Shown here in pieces: positions 47,792 through 59,521 of a DNA stretch of 64,000 nt. This DNA is from Phallus indusiatus (taxonomy: Eukaryota > Basidiomycota > Agaricomycetes > Phallales > Phallaceae): the NCBI GenBank assembly GCA_027605045.1, contig JAQFWX010000012.1, positions 1,128,930 to 1,192,929 on the forward strand, read 5' to 3'. Below the pieces are notes generated by a model. That model worked only from the letters and a program-made list of their open reading frames with translations, did not search any database and was not told the origin of the DNA. Both the position numbers and the translations under genes were made by a program. The stretch's first letter is position 1, and the number at the start of each line of letters is the position of its first letter.

Positions 47792-49448
47792 ATGGTGTCT
47801 TTTAGCTCTATTCGCAGCTTAGTCTCTATTCTAGGTGCAGTTCACCTTGTTTTAGCTGCTCAGGTTCGTTTGACGAGTCAATAAGCAACGAAACTACGCT
47901 AATAGTCCTCATTCAGACCCTTGTCTTTTCGGATCCTTCGGAGAGTCCGACTGAGCCTTCCTCTAACTATGTTGGCAGCTCGAATTTCACTCTCCCTCGT
48001 GCGATTACTGTGCCCGGTACAGCTTTCGATCGTATAATCATTGTGAGTGATGATAAATATATATTGTATTCCTCGAAGTTTATTTGTCAATTTGTAGATC
48101 CTTTTGGAAAACACCGATTTTTCAGTGGCTGCTAGCACTGTATGCAGTTTTTTCTAGGCTCTTTTTCGAGTGAAGCAGATGTTCATGACACATTTTTAGC
48201 CGTTATTCCAACAACTCGCCAAAGACGGAATTCTGTTGACCAATTATCATGGTGTTGGCCACCCGTCAGAACCGAACTATGTCGCCATGGCCGGTGGTGA
48301 CACTTTTGGATTGGGTAGCGATGCCTTTGTCGATGCACCGGCGAAGTGAGTTACAACAGAATTTGGTTATTGCATAACTAAATACTTTAACTAGTGTTTC
48401 CACCATTGTCGACCTTCTTGAAGACAAGAGTATTAGTTGGGCTAGTTACCAAGAAAACATGCCGTGTAATGCTTATAACGGAATGACGTAGGTTTATTTC
48501 CTTCTATGATTGATTATTATCTGAGTCCTCATTTTATCCTTCAGTTTCACTTCATTTAATTACCTCGCTCCGACCGCTCCTCCAAATGAATTCTATCAAA
48601 GAAAGCACCATCAGCTTGCAATCTGGAATTCCGTCAAACAACGAGCCCGAAGAGCCGCCTTGCTCCGTAACATGAACGACTTCGCGGCTGATATTAATGC
48701 TAATGCTTTACCCCAATTCCTCTACATCACACCAAATATCGACAATGACGCTCATGATACTAGTGTCGAGTTCGCTGCTCAGTGGATGAACTATTTCCTC
48801 GTGCCACTTTTGAAGGATGAGAGATTTAACGACCCACGAACATTGATTGTCGTGACTTTCGATGAGAACGAGACGGGCCCGCTCAATAATAATGTGTTGA
48901 CTCTGCTTCTTGGCAATGCTGTCCCTCAAAAATTGCGTGGAACGTCCGACGATACCTATTACACTCACTTCAGTCTGCTCACTACTCCTCAAGTAAATTG
49001 GGGTCTCGACTGCCTAGGTCGCTTCGATACAAACAAGTCAATTCAATCTCTTTTTCTCTTTGAAATTTATTGACATCCTTTTGTTTTTGTCAGAACTCTC
49101 TCGAACGTCTTCTCGTTTGTCGCTGAGCAAGTTGGTTTCAGGAATCAGGACGTTACAAATATACCTTTGACGAACGGTACTGGAACATTCCCAGGTCCTT
49201 TCAATCCCAATGGAGATGTTACACCATTTTTACCACCGAACACCCGAGCGCAATGTGCTAACCCTCGAGGGAAAGTTTTCGTCAACAACAATCCTCCTGT
49301 CAATCCTAACCTATTTGACGACGGACAATGTCCACAAGTTGCCTTCTCAAAGGATCCGCGCGTTCAATGGAATCCGTCTGTGGATGCTCAAATCGCTGCT
49401 GAACAGGCTAAATGCGCGGCGACGACATTATCGATTGATTCTCTATGA
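47792..49448 (+). CDS. Secreted acid-phosphatase-type phosphoesterase (441 aa)
   Basis: Seven exons join in frame: 47792-47863, 47917-48042, 48098-48139, 48200-48345, 48395-48487, 48545-49036 and 49094-49448. The first exon is a clean signal peptide (MVSFSSIRSLVSILGAVHLV then LAAQ), so the protein is secreted or cell-wall bound. The core matches the phosphoesterase family that includes fungal acid phosphatases and bacterial phospholipase C enzymes: IIIILLENTDFS, LTNYHGVGHPSEPNYVAMAGG, LPQFLYITPNIDNDAHD and LIVVTFDENE. The last two hold the conserved Asn/Asp/His and Asp/Glu residues expected to bind metal or phosphate. NxS/T sequons are present (NFT, NVS, NGT). Likely role: release of phosphate outside the cell. 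Length and motif order are normal. The C-terminus is free of a GPI-like tail. Confidence 0.88.
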
Positions 49449-49876
49449 TCTGATACAATTTTCGTTCCCATTTCAATTGTATGAAAAAGATAAAAACAAC
49501 GCAATTATTCTTGATAGCAGAATTTAGTGCGAAGAGCCATCAGATAAAACGCGCCCTCTCAACCATAATTTGGAGACGAAGCTCCAATACTAATCACATG
49601 CATATTGCACAACAACCAACCCGTTCAGCATAACTTCTCTAGTCAAGACGCACCCCGACCCGTAGTTCGTCGAGAGAGTCCGATCCGCATATGTAAATTC
49701 AGATATAACTGCGGAGTACGTCCATATCAGGCGTCGTCATAAAGTATTCCGGAAAACGAGATTCTCTTGAAAACTTATGAAACTATAGAAACACATTAGG
49801 TGTTACTTTTCCACTAGAAGAATCAAATCATTCCTCACAACATAGATTTTGTGAGCTTAAATCTGAGTCACCCGAA

Positions 49877-50506
49877 TCAAGTCAGATATAAATTCTGAAG
49901 CCACGAGGACGAGGTCCGAGGCCAAGAATGTCTGCGATGTCCCAGTACAGCTCTTGCCGCATCGGCAACGCGAGAGTTGAACCATTGTACGTCATCGAAC
50001 ATTTTATTCTTCTGCGACGCTTTGGGATCGATGGGCTCAGATTGCAGATCGGGGTAGGGTTCAAGGACTTCAATAATCGGCTCAATGGGAATATCTGCAT
50101 AGCGAAGCTGAAAGCGATGGATGATCATCTTTTGAAATGGTGCTAAAGTAATGTAAGTTGCCTTGACGGCTATTATATACGTACTCGAGTAGCAACGTGG
50201 TTGCTTACCAGGAAAGCCATTGCCAGATATTTTTCGACTTCTAGGGAAAGGACCGTGAACACCTACGTGCACTATCGACCAAAAGTTTTCCTGCCTTTTG
50301 TTGATAAGCATGTTTCCTTGTCGATTATAGGGAATGAAGTCAGATGTAACACCTGCTAAGGGACTACACGGTCGTTCAGCAAGCCTGATCGGAAAGTATT
50401 GAAGGGCGTTACAAAATGAGTCGAAGGACCGTCGGTCTGAAGGGTTCATCAGGAGAGGAGGGGAAATCCGATTTTCATCAGGTCTGCGTATCCTATATAT
50501 ACGCAT
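49877..50506 (-). CDS. Unrecognised protein, possibly frameshifted near its 3' end
   Basis: A frame of about 210 codons with one good intron (50208-50143, GTAAGC...TTTAG, 66 nt). The most credible start is ATG 50506 or the internal one at 50449 (MNPSDRRSFDSF). The protein has PCSPLAGVTSDFIPYNRQGN, NFWSIVHVGVHGPFPRS and, after the intron, PFQKMIIHRFQLRYADIPIE and VLEPYPDL. I do not recognise a named domain. Near 49960 the present frame turns from FNSRVADAAR into low-quality sequence, while the next frame reads QELYWDIADILGLG followed by PRPRGFRIYI and a stop, which looks far more protein-like. This suggests a one-base lesion or sequencing error, or an unnoticed splice event. It may be a decaying gene. 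Confidence 0.5.
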   Translation of the reverse strand: MRIYRIRRPDENRISPPLLMNPSDRRSFDSFCNALQYFPIRLAERPCSPLAGVTSDFIPYNRQGNMLINKRQENFWSIVHVGVHGPFPRSRKISGNGFPGKQPRCYSSTYIIAVKATYITLAPFQKMIIHRFQLRYADIPIEPIIEVLEPYPDLQSEPIDPKASQKNKMFDDVQWFNSRVADAARAVLGHRRHSWPRTSSSWLQNLYLT

Positions 50507-50557
50507 AGCTTTCTCTTGTAGGATACGGTGACGAGAACTAAAACGTACTAAACACAC

Positions 50558-53139
50558 GCGGAGAACGGACAGGCTGTGCGTTTGGTCAGGATAGCGAAAA
50601 ATGCCATCAATAGATCACAGAAGTGGAAGCTCAAATGTAAAATAAAATCGGAGATCCCTGGCATGATATCTTTTGACCGAAGACTGGCACTGCATCAATT
50701 TGTCGGCCAAGTCGTAAACGGAATGACCGGGGAATCATGGCCATCAATTATGTAATTTGTATGTAGATCTGAGTCCGTTGGAGGGTGTAGTTCCCTTGGA
50801 AGAAGAAACGATATTATGTAGGAAACAATGCGCAGGTGGTCTTGTACGTAGACGATTTTCAAATTGCTGGCGCATCTCAATTTAAAGGACACGTCCGAGT
50901 GTGACGCGCGATGCACGTGAAGCGTTACATTTCTTATTTACATAATAATCACGTGGAAACAATTGTAACGGTCTCGAGTACTTGAGTCTTGACTCTCGTC
51001 TTGGGCCTGGCCCTTACCACAAACCAATCGCTTGTTGCATGAAGCGTCTTGAGAGATGAGTGAGCTCTTACGCATTGCAATTATGTTAGCTTTGAACTCT
51101 AAATAAGATTGCCCTCATGTGCTTGGTCGTGAGTGAGTCTAGCAGGCACACGATAGTCAGGAACGAAAGCGCAAGCTAAGAACGTTATGTCCTGATCGCT
51201 CATTTTTTCCACATAATAAGCAAGAGGTTATTAGGTTTACGCTGATTTACGGGACAAGTTTTCCTACTCACGCAATAATGATGGCATCCCTTGACTCAGC
51301 TCATCCCCTTTGATGACGTACCAGCCCTATCTAACGTTCATCACGGTCTTCTCTTGAAGAAAAAGATAGAAGTCAAGGTATCATGTAGAGACTGCAGGCT
51401 ACGGTAGGTTTGTAAGCACCCAACCATGCGCAAGGGCACTTAAATGAAAGTCTTAGATATCTTCTGGTTTGTGCCATCGGATTACCGTTCATGACACATG
51501 TATGTGTTATGTATGTATGTTTCCCGCATTTGAGATTATTAATTTTCTCCCAAAGGGTCACATCAAAGGACACGAGGCCCGACCCTTGAACCCTGAGCTC
51601 GGTGCGTTATTGCCGTTTTGGTGGTAGAATCCCGTAGAATCTCCTGATTTCGTCTGCGCTAAAGACCTTCGAGCCAAAGCCTATCTCCGGCTCTCAAGAA
51701 GATCAGTATGGAGAGCTTGCGGGATAATTTACTAGCCGCTCCACCAATGTTGGTAAAAGGACAGACAAGATGCTGCGATTAATCATGCTCAATGACTGCC
51801 ACAAGAAATTATACTTGCTCTTGAACAAGTTAAGCATACTTCGTATTTTGTATTTGGCTTGCTTAATCCACTTCATAGAACATTGATTAAATTATCAAAG
51901 CGGATGTTACCCATCCAAATTCTTGTCAAAGGCCGCAAATCACACTCTAGAAGTATGCCAGTATATGCGGCCCTCAGGTCTGACAGCCTTAAATGGAGAA
52001 TTTGTCTTCAGTGGTTCAGTTTAAATTAGGAGAACCTGCCTTTTCAAAAAATAGTCAACTAACCGATTTTTCAACACTCTCAATTCAAAACAAGGTCCTT
52101 AACGACGTCGTTACTAGGAGATAGGAACTGTCAGCTTACAACGCATCATGATTTTCAGTTGATGACAGGAATACTCCTAAAGACGTCCCCCATACCATTT
52201 CCAAAGAGTTCCTTAACACGTTCTACTTTCCCCGATCGCGTCAAGATCGCGCTCAACAAGAAAATTATAGGACGGGCGCACCGCGGAATCGGACAGCCCG
52301 ACACTAGGCCATTGCGAGCTTTGATTTCGATTATTTGAAAACGATTCTCCTCATGAGACGCCGGGCTTGTGCCTTTATAAACAAAAAGACTTAGTTGAAT
52401 CATATTTTTAACTAAGCATCAATTTCACTGGTGAAGATCGGATGTCCGGAGGAAAGCCGTTTTATCGACATGGAAAGTACAGAAAGAATCGACAGACTAG
52501 AATGAATTGATTGTTCAACCGGATACAGTATTGCGTCCCCTTGGCAGCCGTGATTTCAAAGTTGTAGGGCTCCCACTAAACCTGAGGACATGATCTATCA
52601 TCATGCATATGTTATTATGCTTTCATATTTGGTTTTATTGCCGATTAGAAATTATAACTTTACTAACTATACTTGGTTACAGCCTTTATACGCCTTGCTT
52701 TCGGTTTCCTTGATTTATATATGCATATATGCAGGCTCTTTTACATTTATCTTCATTGTTTAATATAGTATAGGAGAGGTAAATTAGTCTAAGTCTCAAA
52801 TCAATGGACGGCGAATACTTAGGACAAGCGAACCTTTAACGTCTGAGTCGGACTGACCCGGGACACGTCCGTTCTATTGCGCTCACATAGAAATTGGAAA
52901 TGATATACAGAGGTGGACGCAAGGATACCTGAGCAGCATATCTGGACCAGACCGAAAACAAGGACTTCTGAGCCTCTTGTATATAACATTGGTTTCTTTT
53001 AATAATGTCGATTTAAATAATTCAGCTCCACCTTTTCCATTCATTGGTTTTCAGTTAATTTTTTTTCAGAAAGTACTTTTATCTATTCAAGTTTCTATCT
53101 AAAATCTTCTCGTCCACCTTTTACTTTGCTCTATTCACC
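50558..53139. other. Gene-poor region, 2.6 kb
   Basis: No frame longer than about 82 codons and no recognisable motif on either strand. It is AT-rich in places (52560-52760). No terminal repeats or transposon proteins were seen. The last 200 bp hold a pyrimidine-rich leader before the next gene. Confidence 0.5.
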
Positions 53140-55034
53140 ATGCCTCGGAAGTACAAAAAGCGGCCCAGAACACCGAGCTTACATAATGAATCAACTTCCA
53201 CTGTCCCTCCAATGAGTGCGACGGCTCGGTATCTCACCAGAGCTTCATCTGCTTATACCAACAAGGATGGCGGTCTTTTATCTCAGATAATCTTTATTGA
53301 ACAAGACCCTGATGTGAAAATCATTGCCAACGAAATTCTGCCGGTACGCTCAAGCTCGTGATAACGTGAAAGCAATAATAAAATACAATATGAACTCGCG
53401 TCTTATTCTCTCACAGGATTCCGTGAATATACGCTCTTTGGTGTTAAAATATATCCCTAATGATGATCAGTCACGACTGGCTGATCTTATGGGGACTATT
53501 CTGCAGTACCTCCGTGACACTGTCCTAGGACACGAACAGTTGGCTCTACTTCGGTCATTAAGGGTGTCTAAGATATACGAGTATGTCAGATTCATCGTTT
53601 TTCTTCGCTTGCTTTAACGTAGCTTAGATCTGCTGTGAAGATGTTTGCACTGCGCGATGCCGGCTGGTTCAACCTTTGTATTCAACAACTCACATTATGG
53701 TTTCTGCAAGTGGCTGATGAGGTCTCATTGAGTTGTCAATTCTTCAAAGTACATACTTCATTGCTAATAGGCCGATACAGCTCGTCAAGATAGCAGTCGA
53801 GATCGCCTTGTGGCAGCTGTTACTACCGTAACAAACGGTCCTTTAAAGACCGCTGCAGCAGATACCAGGTGAGCTCGAATCATCATTCTTTCAATTGATT
53901 GCCTAATATATCGCGCTCTAGACAACTGGGCCCTTTTCACCAACTTGCGCCGCGGCCTCGGAACGTCACATTTTGGCTAGCAAATGTCCTTTTGAAGAGG
54001 TCTTTTGAGGTTAGGAGACTCTTTTTTGACAATCTCCACATGCTCATATTATCGTAGCTGAGAGATACATTGGCTTCTGCAGAACCTATTCTGACATTTT
54101 TGGCCCCTCAAATGGAGAATTTGCATCTGTTTACAAGAGCCGAACAAGTCACGTTTCGATACTACGCTGGATGCGTCGCTTTAGCAAAAGAAGAGCTCCT
54201 TGACGTAGGCTTCAGTCTGTTTGTTCTCCATCCTTGCTCTCTCAACAATAGATGTAGGCTCGAGAACACCTTCATATTGCTTTTAACTTATGCACAAACA
54301 GGAGCTTCCGTAACAAGCGGTATGTCAAGTCTTTTCCGAGGCACTTATTCCAAAGCATCTCACGTTAAAACAGACTTATTTTCATCAATCTTGTAACAGT
54401 CTCCATTCTCTTGGGGATTTTTCCCAGCCGTCAGCTTCTTTCAGCATTTGGTCTTACAGCGCGCTTTCTTCCTCTAATCCTAGCTATTCGATCTGGAGAC
54501 AGGTCGTTATTCCGCCAACATCTCGATGACAACATGGAATGGTTTAGGAAGAAGTATATATATATCATCTTGAGATCCAAGGCCGAGCCATTGGTGTTAC
54601 GAAGCTTATTCCGAAAAACGTAAGCTCAAACAACTTCTTAGAAGCATCGTCATTCATATAAAGCGCATTTTACTCGACAGTCTTCTTATATCTCGACAAC
54701 TGTGGCCTCCTAATAACTCAAATTTACCACCGACACTTCAATTCGAACATCTTCTGATTGCTGTTCTTTCCGCTTACCGATACTCTGCCTTGGGTGATAT
54801 GGATTTATCTTCATGGGATAAAGTAGATATGGAAGCGATTTGCGCTAGCCTGATTGACCAGGTAACTTCCATGTTCCTTCAGAGTCTTCTATCGCTCAGT
54901 TCTTGCTTAATCTATCATAGGGCTATATTCATGGTTATATCCTCCACTCTCGCTCTTGCGTGGTTTTGCAGAAAGGGCCTACTTTAGGATTTCCTCTGAT
55001 TTCATCGGTCGTACGCGGTGATCTAGAAGTATGA
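53140..55034 (+). CDS. PCI-domain protein, Csn12/Thp1/PCID2-like
   Basis: The gene starts at ATG 53140 (MPRKYKKRPRTPS, a basic tail) and runs through about ten exons to a stop at 55034; the first two exons are 53140-53343 and 53417 onward. Characteristic stretches: VSKIYESAVKMFALRDAGWF, a helical repeat containing TFILLLTYAQTGA, then GIFPSRQLL, LPLILAIRSGD and LDDNMEWFRKKYIYIILRSK, followed by the winged-helix part of the PCI domain with WDKVDMEAICASLIDQGYIH-GYILHS and QKGPTLGFP. The order (TPR-like helices, FPS-x-x-LL, IR-x-GD, winged helix with E-x-I-C-A-SLI-x-QG) is that of Csn12/Thp1/PCID2. Known role: the TREX-2 mRNA-export complex (Thp1/PCID2) or a signalosome-associated factor (Csn12); I cannot decide which. 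No defect is seen. Confidence 0.82.
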
Positions 55035-55398
55035 ATACAAGCGACCTTCACTCTTGAATGTCGTACTGCAGTGTTTCGTAGTCACAAAGATCCAAAGCAC
55101 AAAGCGTTCGGTTTACCGCGGAGAATATTGCAACGACGTTCCGCCTAATATAACTCCTGAGACATCCAGGAGCATACTAAGCCCTCTGTGCAGTTTGGTT
55201 TCCGCAAATACATGTATTGTATAATAACGCGCTATAGTACAGACGAAACAAAGCATTTGAAAGTCAAGATGAGTAGGGAAAGAAAAATATGGTAAATTTG
55301 GAAATAGATCAAACATGAGAGATATGATTAGAATAGAAACAAATACAACGAGGGGGGTGGAGACGAATCAAAATGTGATAAGAACAGCCTTTGATGTT
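55035..55398. other. Short convergent intergenic region
   Basis: Lies between the 3' ends of the PCI gene and the transcription-factor gene. No gene is seen. Confidence 0.5.
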
Positions 55399-58300
55399 TC
55401 AATGAGGGTTTGTTTCTGGAGCCGTTTGCATGTCTAATCAAAAGGAAGTAAGTTTGAGAATCGAAGGAAATTCACAACAAAAAAAGGTGATGTTGATAAG
55501 ATACTAGGAAAAACTCACTATACATAGTATTAAACTCATTCATAAAACCCGTCGCTTGGGAACCTTGCATGACGGGTAATCCGTAAAGGGAAGAGGTGAT
55601 CAACGTTGGATCCCCAAATCCTTCAGGAAGATCCTTCCATACATCAGAAGTGACAGCACCGCTGTTACTATGCCCCGCCGGGCCGGTATTACCAATATTG
55701 ACGTTCGCTTTGGTATCATATCCGTTCGCAGAGTTGACACCAAAGGAAGGATAGGCGTAATTATTATCCGACATCGTCGAAGGCGAGTGGTGGCTAGACC
55801 CATTCCCAGGTGCCGAAGAAGACGATGATGGCGGCGTTGGAGGATTATGCCAATTGGGGAAAGGGTTAATCCCACTAGTGCTGGTTGCAGATACGGGGCT
55901 CACACCTCCACCACCACCACTTCCTGCTGCATTAGATGTCAGAGCTTGTGTGTACAGTGAGGACGGGCGTTGAGTAGGGGATGCGGATGAATGCGAAGAA
56001 GCAAGACCGCCCAGTTGAATCGTCCTTGGGGGATGATACTGAGGAGGTGAGCGAGGTTTACTCGTAATAATATCAATACCAACAGCAGATGACGACGCTC
56101 CACTAATGCTATTGGACCGGATACCATTAACACCGCCTCTCGATCGCGATTTACCGCCGTTCATTTGGGATTGCACCGCCGCCGCCGATGTATAATCGGC
56201 AAACTCAGATTTAATTGCATCTTCCCGTTTTCTTTTGTCTCGACTTTCACCGGCTAGTAATCTTGATTGTTCAACGGCTCGAAGATCAATCTTGGAGCCA
56301 TGTAATAATTCCCAGGCACGTCCGGCACTTGGCCACAAAATCTGTTGTTATCAAAGACCCAAAAAAAGAAAACATTAAAAAGCGTTTTCTTTGATTTTCC
56401 CACGTCAACAGAGATAACTTACGCTCATTGTTTGTAGAGCATCCATGCAAAGCTGTAAGCCCATGCCGGCTTGAACGTCTCCCGAGCGAACAAACAACGT
56501 CGTCATATGCATGATACCAGCACTGAAGACGTAGTATGTGAGGAACGCCGGCGCACGACGCAGACAAAAGTTTTGCTTGTAGATACCAACTATATGACAC
56601 GATGAGCAAACAATGATAGTACTGTCAGGGCAGCTTTTTTTGGACTCACCGATGCTGCTAATTTTATTCGCGGCTGTGGCACATAGTTCGAAAGCTCTAG
56701 TGCACTTAGCATGATCAGGAGTGTCACTCTCAATCGGGCATTGAGCTGCTACATCTTGACCGGGTCTACGCGGAATGATAGGTATAACTATCAGTGTGCT
56801 TCTTTCACATCTATTTTTTGCATTACTTACTGGAGTTTTCTTCTCATACTATTTAATTGAATGAACGTCAGTTAGTTGGAGGTAAAAAAAAATTGTTGTT
56901 GAATGATACTCACAAAGGACGATGAGCCAGAAGAACTGAACACCAATATTGCATATGTAGAGTGAGAACATGGGGAGGAGGGAGAGGTCGGGAGCTTAAT
57001 TCAGCGGGAGTGGTAGAAGCCGGTAACTCGAGGTGTTTCGGAAGGTCCATATACCATCTGTCCAATCTCTTTTCGAAGATTGCTAATTCTGCTAGCCGAT
57101 TCTGGGTTTTTGGAGGCTGAACTGCGTAAATCGTTTCGACAATGTTAGAAAGGATACCAGCTTCGTATAAACAAGCACGTTAGATATTTATCATATGAGA
57201 AACATGTGAAAATACCCACATAGTCTTGAAGCGGCGTTGAAGCATGAGATAAGTCGGGATGGAACTGGCACGTAAGACGAAGGAAGCTCAGTATCGGGTA
57301 TAGCTTCCCCAGCACACGGCGAATTATGACGCAACCACAACTGTATCTCTTCGTTCTGATAAAACGGTCTAAATATTCAGCTTCCAAGGAAAAAATGAAA
57401 CACATACATGATCCTCAAGAGGTAAATGCGTGTCAAAATCTCGTTCAAAGATGGCCAAAGGACGACCTTTTTAAAAATGAATTAAAAACCCAAGATAATA
57501 TCTTCATTAAAAAAATTTGTCTTACCGATATATGTACTCAAATACTTATCCATAATGACACACGAATACCAAATCCGCCTACGGACCTGCTTTTCAATTT
57601 CGGTAAACAGCTCTGCTCCTGTACGCTGCCATTTATCTGCGGCCCGGTGCATGCCCAAATCTTGCGCCTTGTAATTTTTCAAAAAATCAAAGTTGCGTAG
57701 TTTCAAACTGAATAATTACCATTCTGACCGCCATGCCGACATACAACCAGGCCTGCGCCATAGCACCTATACCAATTTCGCGATAACTGAGCAACAAGAG
57801 AGCTTGACATGTAGTCGGACGAGAAAGAGCATAAGTCGAATCTATCAGAATGTTTAAAGGTTAAACGTTGATTGGATTTGTGGATTAGGGAACTCACTCA
57901 GAAGGTTCTTGGCATCTTCGAGATATTCGTCTCCCGCATTCCACATATCTCCTTCATTAAGTGGTAAGGGATCCTCCGGCTCGGTTTTATAGCGAGCGGC
58001 AATAGCAAACATTGCTAATAGAAGAAGATTCGGTACATTATTGGTGTTTTTATTGACGTGAGGATTGGTTGGTTGTTTCGAATTATAGCCAGAACTTGAG
58101 GAACCAGAATGAGACGAAGGAGCAGGGGATGGTTTGTTGTTTATTTCCGGATCAGATCTAAATCAAAAAATGTCATTGGTTGCCTTGCACGTGAAAAAAG
58201 ACCATATGAGGGAGATAGTTGGACTTACTCTCCTCTGTACTCTCTCCAGAATTCTTTTTCGATCAAGACGGGTAAAACAGGGTGGACATATGCAAAATAC

Positions 58301-59521
58301 ATTTCCAATAATTCCTCCTGCTCTTCTTTACTTGGCAGCCTGATAGATTTTTCGCTATCACCTAGATTGTTGATTCCGGGACCTAGAATATTTTCCACAT
58401 CCTCGACACCGACTTTAAGAACGCTTCTAGAAGCGCGAGGCCAGACGCCGGCTCGCGGAAACCTCCAAAGACCGCCTTCATTACGTTTGTCAAGACGATC
58501 GCTCATACCGAGAATATGTAATCCCGAGGCTTCGCCGTGATAACGAACTTGGGACTCCTCGTTGAGTGATAACTGGCCAATGGCGCTATGAAGGTCGTCT
58601 TCTGATGTTGAAGTGAGTCCATCAGACGGGCTGGGTGAAAGAGATGGAGTGCGAGCTTGGACTTGAATAAGAGCCGTACGTTGAGGAGAGCTGTTGGAGT
58701 TTATTCGCCGGCGCTGCGCTGGAGACTCACCGGAAGGCGTGCGAGGAATTCCGGAAGTATCGAGGAATAGACGAGGGGGTCCGAATATACTTGAATTTGG
58801 CGCATATTCTGAAGTTTTGTCTGAGAATGAAACCATTTCCCCCTTTTTGAGCCTTTCTCTGAGGTGTTCTTGCCATTCGACGCTGGGTGTTGAGTAAGGT
58901 AATGGGTTTGAAACGTTGAGAGTTGTGCGCAATATGCGGCTAGCACGGTCTTCTCCTTCTTTCCCTCTAGTGCCAAAGGGACTTTCGTCGACACGATCGA
59001 GAATTTCCCTGGCAAGTGGGTCGCCGGCCAAATCTGCAATGATTGACCTCACCCTTCTGTCTTCGGTGGTGAGTAGAGTGCCCATCAGAGCCTCCATTTG
59101 ATGCAAACGGCTCTCTATTGCGTCGATATATCCCTTGGGAGGCCCTCGCTTCCTGGAGGGTCCCAAGAATGTGCAGGGAGTCCCCAGGAGGACGCAATTT
59201 TTGCAAGGCTCATCGCGAGATTCGTGCCGTTCGCATTTACACTTGGATTTACGACATTGATCACAGGCTAAAATGACTGTGAGCCCGGCACAACAGCTAG
59301 AATGTATTTCCACGGAACCACACACCTTTGGAACTTCGTCTCCTTATCTGTCTTGCTTTCTTTGGGCCAGCCGAAAGACCGGGGGTGTCCGGGAAGTCGT
59401 CGTCGTAGTCATCGCGGTCGATAACGGTGCTCCAGGATGGATTCTGCTGGTCGAGGAGGGGCATCGGTGTCTGCGGGGGAGCCTGTATCGAGGACGGTAT
59501 GTTGACGAAGAGATGGTCCAT
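55399..59521 (-). CDS. Zn(II)2Cys6 transcription factor with fungal-specific regulatory domain
   Basis: The first exon (59521-59326) begins MDHLFVNIPSS and ends in a basic stretch; the second (59267-58229) opens with the binuclear zinc cluster CDQCRKSKCKC...CKNCVLLGTPC, whose six cysteines have the normal spacing, followed by RKRGPPKGYIDAIESRLHQM (linker and dimerisation coil). A serine/proline-rich spacer follows, then the fungal-specific middle region: VLPVLIEKEFW, LLLLAMFAIAARY, YREIGIGAMAQAWLYVGMAV, AQDLGMHR, RRIWYSCVIMDKYLS and RPFAIFERDFD. The C-terminal part (about 56340-55520) is low complexity, rich in Ser, Gly, Pro and Asn, ending in an exon 55433-55399 (MQTAPETNPH, stop). It is a nuclear DNA-binding regulator; target genes are unknown. 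Internal exons between 58180 and 56640 are clear in content but not all boundaries were fixed. Basidiomycete proteins with this RKRGPPKGYIDAIE linker are common. Confidence 0.88.
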
